A program made the translations under genes and the position numbers. From JADGQN01 sp035315185 (GTDB lineage Bacteria > Desulfobacterota > Syntrophorhabdia > Syntrophorhabdales > WCHB1-27), in the NCBI GenBank assembly GCA_035315185.1, contig DATFYE010000203.1:61791-125790 (forward strand): 64,000 nucleotides of DNA. Direction: 5' to 3'. Below are positions 9,385 to 17,824 of this stretch, piece after piece. The notes beneath the pieces are model-generated. The model made no database searches, was not told the origin of the DNA, and worked only from the letters and a program-made list of their open reading frames with translations. Every line of letters starts with the position of its first letter. Position 1 is the stretch's first letter.

Positions 9385-11601
9385 TCATGATGTATGCTGG
9401 ACCGGCATGGACACCGTGAAATGGGTGCCGGTCGGTTTAAGGGGATTGTCCTCTGCCGAGGAACTGGAAAAGGTTATCTTTCCACCATATTTTTTTATGA
9501 TACCGTAACAGAGTGACAGGCCGAGTCCAGTGCCCTCCCCCACATTCTTCGTCGTGAAGAAGGGATCGAAAATCCGGGGCTTGATGCGATCGGGAATACC
9601 GCTTCCTGTATCGATCACGTCTACATGAACCCATTCTCCCTCTGCTCGGGCAGCGACCGTGAGCGTGTCCCCCGCTTCTCCCGTTGCCGCTATAGCATTG
9701 TTGATAAGATTGAATATAACTTGCTGGAACTCCCGGGTATCGCCCCGAACCCGCGGCAGGTTCGCGGGGGTATCGGTGACAAGGGTAATTTTCTTAGTCA
9801 TGAGCGTGTTCCGAACGATTCTGAGCACGGTGCTCACGCTGTGCTCAATATCTACCGTGTCCTCCAGGCCTTCACTAATGCGGGCAAACCCCAGTAAGTC
9901 CTGCACGACTTTCTTGGCATTGTTGGCGTTGTACTCGATGATCTTGAGGTCTTCATAGTCTGGTGAATCCGATGGGAACCGCTCTAGGAGAAGGTCAGCA
10001 AAGCCCAGGATAACAGCCAGGGGATTATTTATCTCATGGGCCACGCCGGCTGCGAGCGTCCCGATGGAGGCCAGCTTCTCCGTGTTGTAAATCCGCTGGT
10101 CCATCTCCATCCTTTCCGTTACATCCCGACTGATGCTGAGGAACTGATAGATCTCCTCCTTCTCATTCCGGATCGGGATGAGCTTGGTGCTAAGGTGAGT
10201 CTGACGGCCATTGATGGTCAGAGTCTGCCCGAAGGAGATGCTCGATTGCTGTTCCAGCACCCGGTCCATCTGTTTGCGCATAAAAGCTATATCTTCAGGC
10301 CGGAGCAGTTCGTGCAGATCGCGCCCGACATAATATTCCGGCTGGCTAAGATGAGCACCTGTTGGAGCGTTTGTGTCGTCGGGCCCGGTAACTACGAGGT
10401 GCGAAAAAACCTCTATACTATGGGGGTTCAAAAGCACTACCCGCATTTTCGTATCCAGGATGTAGATGAGGTCAGTAGCCTGCTCCACCACCCTCCGGTA
10501 GATTCTCTCAGTCTCCTCCAGGTCGGATTGCGTCCTCTCCACCCGTGCCTTCAAGTCCGTAGAGATGCGGCGCTGCTGCACAAACGCCAGGATACCAACC
10601 ATAAAGACAGCGATTATCAGGGCTGTTTCAGCGATAATATGGCGGATATAGACCCAGTGGACCGTCTCAGAGACCTCGCTGATAGGCGCAGCTACTGCCA
10701 CGGACCACAAGCCTCCGGGTGGCAATGCGTCACTCCTGACGGGTGTAAAGGCAATCAGTTTGGTGATGCGTCCTTCCATGCCCCGGTGCCAGCCGCTCTC
10801 ATAAAGGCCCACGCCTTCTTCACCCCGCAACATAAGTTCCTTCATGATCCGGTTAATCTCGGCGAAGCTGATGTACGGCTGCCGCTCTGCCCTGGCGGTG
10901 AAAGCATTCTTGCCGATAAAGGCCGCTTCCGGATGATAGAGGAACATCCCGCTTTGATCGATGACCCAGGCATATCCGGTCCTGCCGGAACGAATATCTC
11001 TTGTTACGCCGGCTACAAGACGAGAGACGTCCAGGCGTGCATAGAGCGCACCCTGCCCATCGACGAAGTTCATCGGCGTGTGGAACACACTCGTTACCAT
11101 GACCCTTTCGTCTTCTCCGGGTTCCACCTGCAGCGGGCTAAGGTAGATTTGGCCCGAGGGGTCAGGGGGATACATCTCCGTGCTCTTTTTCAGGCGCACT
11201 TCAGTGCGGCGGCCGTCACAACAGACCTGGAGCAAATGGCGGGAAGGATCTATCACGCCGATCTCGATCAGCCCCTTATCCCTGGTCCGTTCTACCACCA
11301 ATCGCATCGTCTGTTCCAAGGCGCGAACCTGCGTATACGGCTGAAGAGTCTTTAAACTCTTAACTTCGATTTGAAGATCTCTGAGGATCGCATCGATCTG
11401 GGATGCGGCCTGGCGGGCTAAGATCAACTGTTGTTGATTGAAGCTGTCATCGACCTGATGATGCATTACCCTTGAATTCGCATAGACCATCCAGAAGGCA
11501 ATGGCAATCACCGCGGCAAAGATGAGGGAACTGGCCAGGATCAGGTAGCGGGACCCGAGCAGTCTTTGAACCAGTCCGAGCACGCGGCTCGTAAGGCCCA
11601 T
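9385..11601 (-). CDS. Membrane sensor histidine kinase (dCACHE-PAS-HisKA-HATPase)
   Basis: 738 residues: membrane helix at about 17-40; a periplasmic region of about 270 residues with dCACHE character (GYAWVIDQSGMFLYHPEAAFIGKN, LYARLDVSRL); second helix near 320-343; a coiled linker; a PAS domain at about 365-490 (DLIYILDTKMRVVLLNPHS); HisKA with H-box AHEINNPLAVILGFADLL; HATPase_c with INNAIAAT, DTGSGIP and GEGTGLGLS. It should sense an external small molecule and phosphorylate the regulator encoded 13 bp downstream. Its start overlaps the stop of PEP-synthase-like paralogue 3 by 1 bp, which ties the kinase and phosphotransferase genes into one operon. Confidence 0.93.
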   Translation of the reverse strand: MGLTSRVLGLVQRLLGSRYLILASSLIFAAVIAIAFWMVYANSRVMHHQVDDSFNQQQLILARQAASQIDAILRDLQIEVKSLKTLQPYTQVRALEQTMRLVVERTRDKGLIEIGVIDPSRHLLQVCCDGRRTEVRLKKSTEMYPPDPSGQIYLSPLQVEPGEDERVMVTSVFHTPMNFVDGQGALYARLDVSRLVAGVTRDIRSGRTGYAWVIDQSGMFLYHPEAAFIGKNAFTARAERQPYISFAEINRIMKELMLRGEEGVGLYESGWHRGMEGRITKLIAFTPVRSDALPPGGLWSVAVAAPISEVSETVHWVYIRHIIAETALIIAVFMVGILAFVQQRRISTDLKARVERTQSDLEETERIYRRVVEQATDLIYILDTKMRVVLLNPHSIEVFSHLVVTGPDDTNAPTGAHLSQPEYYVGRDLHELLRPEDIAFMRKQMDRVLEQQSSISFGQTLTINGRQTHLSTKLIPIRNEKEEIYQFLSISRDVTERMEMDQRIYNTEKLASIGTLAAGVAHEINNPLAVILGFADLLLERFPSDSPDYEDLKIIEYNANNAKKVVQDLLGFARISEGLEDTVDIEHSVSTVLRIVRNTLMTKKITLVTDTPANLPRVRGDTREFQQVIFNLINNAIAATGEAGDTLTVAARAEGEWVHVDVIDTGSGIPDRIKPRIFDPFFTTKNVGEGTGLGLSLCYGIIKKYGGKITFSSSSAEDNPLKPTGTHFTVSMPVQHTS

Positions 11602-14153
11602 CAGGGAGCCTCTCCGTCGTTTGTTAAATTGAGTCTCTTTTTAAGATCTCGGATGTACCACTGGGCAATTGAGTCATCGGAAAGCGCCATATCGAGCTGT
11701 TTGGTCATCATGCTGATCCGCCCCAGTTGCCGCAACCGCGTGAGGAGAATCGGGGCCGCTCCGTACGTGATCATGGCCTCCAGGAAGTCCCCCTTACTGG
11801 AGTTCTCGAAACCCATCTGGGTCAGGAGCGCCGTGATTACCTTGATCCTTCGCAACCTCCTGTCGAGCGGTGCGCCTCCCGCCTTGTATTGCACGCGGAT
11901 ATAGTTCTTGCTTTCGGTCTCCGTGCAAAGCGCCTCGATGGTGGTAAAGTGGTAACCCATGCGAAGGCTGAGGAGCATATACTGCTTGCTTAATACGGCG
12001 TAGCTGTTTTCTGAAAACTCCGGCTTGGCTCCTTGCAGCATATTATTGGCCATGACGGTCATGAAGCCTTTCACATCCGCAGGAGGTGTTCTCGGCCAGC
12101 CTTCTTGTTTGATGCCCTCCCATAAGGCCTTCATCGGTTCGGACGCGATTTCCGAATCCTCCAGAAAGCGCGCGCCCTTGTGGTCCGGAGGCGGCTCGTC
12201 GAGACGCACAATATCCACGGTCAATGGGATAGTACCGGTCTTCAGGCGTAAGCCCATCTGATCTTTGTGTTCGAGGTCGCGAGCCCCGCTGAACATCTCC
12301 TCCATTGCTTTCTGATGGGCGAAACGGGTCAGATCATGAAAGGTATGGCAACTTTCTACGCTGAACCCCGGGTCTGCCGGATTAAGCAGATTAAGCGGAG
12401 AGACACGCTGCAGGATTGATCCAAGCAGCATCATTATTTCCGTATCGGCCAACAATTCGAATTCCGGTTGGCGTGCCGCAATCAGGTCTTCGTGTAATCC
12501 GCTATAGATAATAGCCTCAGTCGCATCAACGGTCACCAGCGTTCCCGAAGGCAAGTCTCCCGCCGCTTCCACTCCCGCCAGAGTGGGTACCCGGTATTCA
12601 CGCGCTATGGTGGCCATATGACTGGCAGCACTGCCCACCTGGGTCACGAGAGCCTTAATCCGCCCCAACGCCGTAATGAGACCAGGGAAGGCATGGGGGG
12701 TCATCAGCACCGCACCTTCGGGAACCAGAGCGAGATCCCTGGTAGAGGAGACATGGTAGACAGGCCCCCCACCGGCGCCGGGACAGACCGTGGTGCCGCC
12801 AGATACGAGAACCTGCAGCCTGGATGTGTCGACGGAAGAAGATTTAGGCGCGGACTTGATGCCCAAGGTGCGCAAAGGCCGGGCCTGGAGCACGAACGGT
12901 CGGCCTTCCCTGTCGATCGCCCACTCAATATCTCCCGGGCAGCCACAATTTGCTTCGATTCTCAGCGCGAGCCTCGTGAGTGCATCGATGTCGATCTCTC
13001 GCAGCGAGGGCTTGGCCTGCTCGTCTACCGGCACGGGTTCTTCGATCAGACCCACGCCCTTCGCAGGTACGAGCCTCTTAACCTTTAGGGATGGTTTTGC
13101 GTCAAGGATGAAACCATCATTGCGGCGCACGCGGAAAAGATCGGGAGTCAGCGTTCCGTCCACGACATATGGTCCCAGCCCCCATATTGAATGAATAATG
13201 AGGGAGTCGGCTGAGCCCGAGATTGGATCCTGTGTGTAGATGACGCCGCTGGAGGATGCGTCTACCATCACCATGCAACCAACACTCATAGGCAGATCCG
13301 ATTCTTTCAGACCGTGACTCAAAAAGTAGTAGATAGCCTTCGGGCTGAATTTGCTCGCGAGTATCTCGCGATAATGGTCGAGCACTTTGTCCGCGCTTAA
13401 GTTCAAAAAGGTTGCATACTGGCCCGCGAAGCTGAAATGAGTGTCTTCACCTACTGCGCTCGAGCGCAGGGCGAACCGTTCGGCTCCGGTGCGCTTTGCC
13501 AGTTTCCCAAGTTCGGTCGTGATTGCCTCGGCTAGATCGTTGGGAACAGCACTTTCCCGAACCAGGGACTGAATCTCTTTGCTCACTTCCTCAAGCTCAT
13601 CTAGGCTCTTCAAGTCGAACGACCGGAGGCGCTCAGTGATGCGATCCTGAAGCCTATTCGTCTCCATGTAGTGGAAGTACGCCCAGGCGCTGATGGCAAA
13701 TCCATCGGGAACCGGGAGCCCCATGCTTCTTAACTCACCGAGGCGCGTATTCTTACCGCCGACACTGGATGCTCTCCCACATCCAGCCTGATCCAAGGGT
13801 ATTGTGAAGTGGTCGGGTACGACGGGCCGTTTCCCTGGCAGAAGCTCTTCAACCAGCCCATCGAGAAGAGCGAAACGATCCCGGAGAGGCACATAGGAAG
13901 GTCCTCCGAGGGCAATCATGTTCTCGACAATATCGGATACCCCGGCACGCATTTCTCCAACACGCGTCAGGACATAATTGAGATCAAAAAGATACTCGCC
14001 CTGTGTTTTCTCTTCCATATCGCTGATGATTTTGAGAACCTGATTGTTTTTTTCGAGGAGGGCTAAAAAATGATCAAACTTTTGCAGAAGAACTCTAAAG
14101 GCAGGCTGGGTCTCCTTTTCCCTGCCCCGGAATACTGACTGAAGCCATCTCAT
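11601..14153 (-). CDS. PEP-synthase-like phosphotransferase, paralogue 3, with novel C-terminal domain
   Basis: 850 residues, first gene of the - strand block. Order: helical N-terminus (1-105); ATP-binding domain (about 115-430; VGGKNTRLGEL, LRSSAVGEDT, FAGQY, IEWAIDREG, LQARP); swivel domain with His at about 512 in GSAASHMATIARE; shared C-terminal domain (CHTFHDLTRFAHQ, GFMTVM, GYHFTTIEA, YKAGGAP). It is the most divergent copy in the C-terminal domain: the DxGGG motif is lost and FKGGAAD becomes YKAGGAP. The ATP and His motifs are intact. The promoter should lie in 14154-14488, opposite the sulfate-type promoter for the next gene, so the two may share control. Confidence 0.84.
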   Translation of the reverse strand: MRWLQSVFRGREKETQPAFRVLLQKFDHFLALLEKNNQVLKIISDMEEKTQGEYLFDLNYVLTRVGEMRAGVSDIVENMIALGGPSYVPLRDRFALLDGLVEELLPGKRPVVPDHFTIPLDQAGCGRASSVGGKNTRLGELRSMGLPVPDGFAISAWAYFHYMETNRLQDRITERLRSFDLKSLDELEEVSKEIQSLVRESAVPNDLAEAITTELGKLAKRTGAERFALRSSAVGEDTHFSFAGQYATFLNLSADKVLDHYREILASKFSPKAIYYFLSHGLKESDLPMSVGCMVMVDASSSGVIYTQDPISGSADSLIIHSIWGLGPYVVDGTLTPDLFRVRRNDGFILDAKPSLKVKRLVPAKGVGLIEEPVPVDEQAKPSLREIDIDALTRLALRIEANCGCPGDIEWAIDREGRPFVLQARPLRTLGIKSAPKSSSVDTSRLQVLVSGGTTVCPGAGGGPVYHVSSTRDLALVPEGAVLMTPHAFPGLITALGRIKALVTQVGSAASHMATIAREYRVPTLAGVEAAGDLPSGTLVTVDATEAIIYSGLHEDLIAARQPEFELLADTEIMMLLGSILQRVSPLNLLNPADPGFSVESCHTFHDLTRFAHQKAMEEMFSGARDLEHKDQMGLRLKTGTIPLTVDIVRLDEPPPDHKGARFLEDSEIASEPMKALWEGIKQEGWPRTPPADVKGFMTVMANNMLQGAKPEFSENSYAVLSKQYMLLSLRMGYHFTTIEALCTETESKNYIRVQYKAGGAPLDRRLRRIKVITALLTQMGFENSSKGDFLEAMITYGAAPILLTRLRQLGRISMMTKQLDMALSDDSIAQWYIRDLKKRLNLTNDGEAP

Positions 14154-14319
14154 CGGCTTGTACCCCTTTTCTGCGGGGCGATTATGCTCCGCTGAATCCT
14201 GGCTTCGGCCTCAAACTAACGCTGTTCTTAGAAAGGGCCGACGAAGTCTTTGTCGCTTTTCCGGCACAGCCGCATCACGTTACTATACAACAGACCGCGG
14301 ACAAGATCACTTAAGAATA

Positions 14320-14375
14320 ACTTATTGATATCATAACAATTAATTATTTGACTTATGTTTGTCTGACTATATAAT
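14320..14375 (+). promoter_or_regulatory. Promoter/operator, degenerate copy of the sat/dsrA element
   Basis: The segment around 14320-14356 matches the 40-bp element found before sat and dsrA with a handful of substitutions (core ACTTATTGATATCATAA). It includes the -35 TTGACT (14348-14353); a -10 TATAAT follows at 14370-14375 with a 16-bp spacer. It probably drives the cytidylate-kinase-like gene at 14489. The rest of the 14154-14488 gap holds no gene I recognise. Confidence 0.65.
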
Positions 14376-14488
14376 CGTACCAAATTATGACATACCGTTG
14401 ATGCTTGTTGCAAACAATTCTGCAAGCCGCGTTAATCAGCGGCTTCGTCGCTGGCGGGATACATATCTCAACGGAGAAGGGGGGAGCA

Positions 14489-15325
14489 ATGACCATAATA
14501 ACGATTTCCAGGTTTACGATGAGCGGCGGCGAAAAGCTCGCCAAATGTCTTTCAGAGAGACTGGGTATTCCGTCCGTGAGCCGGGAAGTAATTACCCAGG
14601 TGGCGGATCAGTTCGGGATATCTGAGGCTGTTCTCGTAGAACAGCTGGAAAAGACGAAACGCGGACCATCGCCTGAACGCCGCCTTTACTTGGCATCGCT
14701 CCAGCTGGCGCTCGCCGAGAGGGCCCAGCAAGGGCCTTTTGTTTACCACGGGCTTGCCGGTCATTTTCTGTTGCGAGGCATTCCTCAGATCCTGAAGATT
14801 GGTATTGTTGCTCCGCTTAAATTGCGGGCTCAGAAATTGATGGAAGAGAAAAACATTAGCCCCGAAGAGGCGATTCGTTCTATTCAGCGGTGGGATGAAA
14901 GGCGTGCCAATTGGGTTCGCTTTCTTTACGATGTGGATTGGCTGGACCCCTCGCTCTATGACCTCGTGATTAATATTGCCAGTGTCAGTGTAGACAGCGC
15001 CTGTGAGATCGTCATCTCCGCATTGAACCAGCAGGAGTTTAGGGAGGTTCCGGAAAAGCAGAGAATGATCGATGACTTTGTTCTGGCCAGCCGGGTCAAG
15101 GTGCAGCTGGCTACTCATGAGAGGACCAGGAGCTGGTTGGAACTGGAAGTGGAGGCTGAACAGCAGGTGGTGAAAATCACCGGCCGGGCATTAATGGGAG
15201 GAGGTATCTTCTACTGGCGTGGTGAAGACCGCGTCCGGGACGAACTCATTGAGGTGGTCAAGAGCGTACCAGGAGTAAAGAAAGTAATAATTGCCCTGGA
15301 AGGAGAGGCTGTTCCTGTCGAGTAG
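14489..15325 (+). CDS. Cytidylate-kinase-like protein with BON-like C-terminus
   Basis: 278 residues from the ATG at 14489, preceded by a purine-rich site (AGAAGGGGGGA); the frame is open further upstream but that part crosses the promoter. Residues 1-190 fit the cytidylate-kinase-like family (ITISRFTMSGGEKLAKCLSERLGIPSVSREVI; RVYDVDW-type FLYDVDWLDPSLYDLVINI). Residues about 200-278 look like a BON-type alpha-beta unit (ITGRALMGGGIFYWRGEDRVRDELIEVVKSVPGVKKV). The fusion and the sulfate-type promoter suggest a regulatory role with sulfate reduction rather than housekeeping CMP phosphorylation. The true substrate is unknown. Confidence 0.75.
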   Translation: MTIITISRFTMSGGEKLAKCLSERLGIPSVSREVITQVADQFGISEAVLVEQLEKTKRGPSPERRLYLASLQLALAERAQQGPFVYHGLAGHFLLRGIPQILKIGIVAPLKLRAQKLMEEKNISPEEAIRSIQRWDERRANWVRFLYDVDWLDPSLYDLVINIASVSVDSACEIVISALNQQEFREVPEKQRMIDDFVLASRVKVQLATHERTRSWLELEVEAEQQVVKITGRALMGGGIFYWRGEDRVRDELIEVVKSVPGVKKVIIALEGEAVPVE

Positions 15326-15422
15326 CAACAACTTGATTTCATTCCTCCCTTTCCCTGTCGTATGAATCGCATCATGCTCCCGGGCGGCCAAACCCGCAGA
15401 ATCAGGGGTTCAGCATTAAGAG

Positions 15423-15483
15423 GAACTTATAGATATCATAAAAATTAATGAATTGACTTATAGGAGGGGCGAAATTATATAAT
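15423..15483 (+). promoter_or_regulatory. sat promoter with 40-bp element identical to that before dsrA
   Basis: Bases 15423-15462 are identical over 40 bp to 32375-32414. The element contains an AT-rich near-palindrome around GATATC with the T-N11-A spacing of LysR sites, and a -35 TTGACT at 15453-15458. A -10 TATATAAT lies at 15476-15483 (spacer 17-19 bp). It precedes sat by about 170 bp. No other feature is seen in 15326-15655. Confidence 0.75.
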
Positions 15484-15655
15484 CGTTCCAGTTGTCATAC
15501 AATCCTCAAATGAGCAGGGATAAATCCATTTTGTCTGAGTTACGTGCGCGTTGTTCGGGAGCTTTGGTAGCGGTACTTACTTCATTCACGGATGGCACGG
15601 TTACACTTTTTGAACCAGCAGTGACACCTTAAACGCATGAGAAAGGAGAGAAATT

Positions 15656-16912
15656 ATGAGTGAGATTGGGCACGGTGGCAAGCAGATCGTAGAGCGCATT
15701 CTCGATCCCCAAACAGCTAAGGAAAAGATCAAGAACCTCAAGAAAGTTCCGGTGCGCGAGCAGATGGCTGTTGAGGTCATTGACCTCGCGTATGGGTTCT
15801 TTTCCCCACTCCAGGGGTTCCTCGGCAAGGCGGATGTAGAGAGCGTGTGCAAGAAGATGCGTCTCAAGGACGGGACAGTCTGGTCAATCCCTATTGTCTT
15901 CGATATCTCGGACAAGGAGATAGCCGATTACGGGGTAAAAGAAGGAGAATCAATCCTTCTGACTTACAAGGACAGCCCTGTGGCCGTCTTCGATGTAGAA
16001 GAGATCTACAGTTACAACAAGCAGGAGATGGCGAAGGATGTATATGGCACGAACGACGAAAAACATCCGGGAGTGAAGCTTACGAACAATTTTAAGGACA
16101 AGTTCCTCGGCGGGAAGATCACCATGGTCAGTAAACCGATTATCAACCCTCCCTTTACGGAATTCCTGCTCACGCCTCTCGAGATGCGAAAAAAGATCAA
16201 AGAGAAAGGATGGGTCCGGAGCGTTGCTCACCAGACAAGAAATGTGCCCCACACAGGGCATGAATGGCTGATGAAGGGGTCATGGCTGTCAGCATATGGA
16301 GAATTACCTGTCGAGAAAATGATCGTGGGCGTCATTGTAAACGCGATCATCGGGGAGAAACGTCCCGGTGACTATATCGACGAGGCTATTGTTCTCTGCC
16401 ATGACGTTTTGAGAAAGGCGGGGTACTTCCGGGAAGATGTGCACCTCACCTCCATCTCCCTGTGGGATATGCGCTATGCCGGCCCTCGCGAAGCAGTTTT
16501 CCATGCTGCTCTGCGGGCTAACCTGGGTATCACCCATCACATGTTTGGTCGGGATCATGCCGGGGTGGGAACCTACTATGATCCGTACGATGCCCACCGT
16601 ATCTTTGACCAGTTTTCCGAAAAGGATCTGAACATCAAACCGGTTCGTGTTTTGGAGTGGTGGTACTGCCCGATATGTGCCGAGGTGACCTACATGGGCC
16701 TATGCAACCACAAAGACAAGATCCAGAATTTCAGCGGGACCCTCATTCGCAGCATCATTCAGGACGGCGTGAAACCTCCAAGGCTGATCTTCCGGCCCGA
16801 GGTTTTTGATCTCATCGAGGAATGCGCCCAGAAGTACGGGATGGGCTCGGCGTACGTCACTAAAGAGTACATCGCCAATAGGAATCCTGTTTTCACATTT
16901 CCCAAGCTTTGA
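15656..16912 (+). CDS. sat: Sulfate adenylyltransferase (ATP sulfurylase)
   Basis: 418 residues, the usual length for the single-domain bacterial and archaeal enzyme. It makes APS and pyrophosphate from sulfate and ATP in the cytoplasm, the first step of dissimilatory sulfate reduction. Visible motifs: HQTRNVPHTGHEWLM (the QTRN.xHxGHE nucleotide loop), GRDHAGVGTYYDPYDA, and a Cys/His set YCPICAEVTYMGLCNHKD that can bind zinc, as in zinc-containing Sat enzymes. A strong site (GAAAGGAGAG) precedes the ATG. It is first in the sat-unknown-aprBA-qmoABC run, under the 40-bp promoter element. Confidence 0.98.
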   Translation: MSEIGHGGKQIVERILDPQTAKEKIKNLKKVPVREQMAVEVIDLAYGFFSPLQGFLGKADVESVCKKMRLKDGTVWSIPIVFDISDKEIADYGVKEGESILLTYKDSPVAVFDVEEIYSYNKQEMAKDVYGTNDEKHPGVKLTNNFKDKFLGGKITMVSKPIINPPFTEFLLTPLEMRKKIKEKGWVRSVAHQTRNVPHTGHEWLMKGSWLSAYGELPVEKMIVGVIVNAIIGEKRPGDYIDEAIVLCHDVLRKAGYFREDVHLTSISLWDMRYAGPREAVFHAALRANLGITHHMFGRDHAGVGTYYDPYDAHRIFDQFSEKDLNIKPVRVLEWWYCPICAEVTYMGLCNHKDKIQNFSGTLIRSIIQDGVKPPRLIFRPEVFDLIEECAQKYGMGSAYVTKEYIANRNPVFTFPKL

Positions 16913-16937
16913 TTTAACGCCTGAGAGGAGGAAAAAA

Positions 16938-17231
16938 ATGGCTGACACATTTCCAATCAATGTATGGATCAATGAAGAGCGCTACGAGAAACTGCGGGCT
17001 GCCGGTTTGGGCCAAATGGCTCAGGAAATGTTAGCGGGGCTGAAGGTCCTACGGGTCCCGACCAATGAGCAACAACGGGACGAAATTTTGAAGAAATACC
17101 CAATGGCAAAGTACGACAGTGCTACTACCAAGAGTATCGAACTCTTGCCGAGGGATGTAAAGGACAAGATCTTTGACCTGATCATCCAGAAGAAGAGTGT
17201 AGATGTGATGGGGGAATTTCTCAAGGCATAA
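16938..17231 (+). CDS. Conserved-looking 97-aa protein between sat and aprB
   Basis: The ATG at 16938 has a good site (GAGAGGAGG) seven bases upstream and lies 25 bp after sat; a longer in-frame ORF would overlap sat and is rejected. The protein is soluble, rich in charged residues, has no Cys, no signal peptide and no membrane helix (MADTFPINVWINEERYEKL start). I do not recognise a family. Its position inside the sulfate-activation operon suggests a role linked to Sat or APS reductase, for example as an assembly or regulatory partner, but that is inference from location only. Confidence 0.8.
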   Translation: MADTFPINVWINEERYEKLRAAGLGQMAQEMLAGLKVLRVPTNEQQRDEILKKYPMAKYDSATTKSIELLPRDVKDKIFDLIIQKKSVDVMGEFLKA

Positions 17232-17354
17232 AAAGCACTGAACCATGGAGCGAAGCGGGTGGATATCCTAGAAGGAGGTGAAGCCACGAATCAAAGAGCG
17301 CGGAAGGCGTTGAAAGCGTTATTTCAATCTAACAATTTTTATAGGAGGTAGACA

Positions 17355-17798
17355 ATGCCAAGCTATGTGATTATGGAGAAATGTGACGGATGTAAGGGGC
17401 AGGACAAGACAGCCTGTCAGTACATCTGCCCCAATGACCTGATGGTCCTGAACAAGGACACCATGAAGGCTTACAATCGGGCGCCGGAGATGTGCTGGGA
17501 ATGTTACAGTTGCATAAAGATTTGTCCGCAGCAGGCGATGGACGTCCGGGGCTATGCTGACTTCATTCCCATGGGAGCCTCGGCCGTGCCCCTGAGAAGC
17601 TCTGATTCCATCATGTGGACAGTAAAGTTCCGCAACGGGACACTCAAACGGTTCAAGTTCCCCATCAGGACCACGCCCGAAGGTTCGGCAAAGCCTGACG
17701 GAGGTTGGGAGACCGGCTCGGATGATCTCAAGAGCCACATTCTGTTTTCAGAACCCGGCTCTTTGGGGGTAGAGGTACCGACTCTTAAGAAAAAATAA
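17355..17798 (+). CDS. aprB: Adenylylsulfate reductase, beta subunit
   Basis: 147 residues. It carries the two [4Fe-4S] clusters that pass electrons to the FAD of AprA. Cluster ligands are seen in CDGCKGQDKTACQYICP and CWECYSCIKICP near residues 10-60. The C-terminal tail (about 90-147) is the extension that wraps AprA in the known structure. Site TAGGAGGT precedes the ATG. aprA follows after 26 bp. Cytoplasmic. Confidence 0.97.
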   Translation: MPSYVIMEKCDGCKGQDKTACQYICPNDLMVLNKDTMKAYNRAPEMCWECYSCIKICPQQAMDVRGYADFIPMGASAVPLRSSDSIMWTVKFRNGTLKRFKFPIRTTPEGSAKPDGGWETGSDDLKSHILFSEPGSLGVEVPTLKKK

Positions 17799-17824
17799 AT
17801 AATGATGTTAAGGAGGGAATTTTT

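Noticed and set aside
10036..11355. Long + strand open frame (439 aa) opposite the kinase gene
   Set aside because: It is antisense to a clear dCACHE-PAS kinase; its translation is His/Pro/Arg-rich with no domain, as expected from high-GC shadow frames.
15423..15462. Fnr or Crp site within the shared promoter element
   Set aside because: The GATATC-centred core lacks the TTGAT-N4-ATCAA or TGTGA-N6-TCACA pattern; a LysR-type T-N11-A site fits better with the neighbouring gene.
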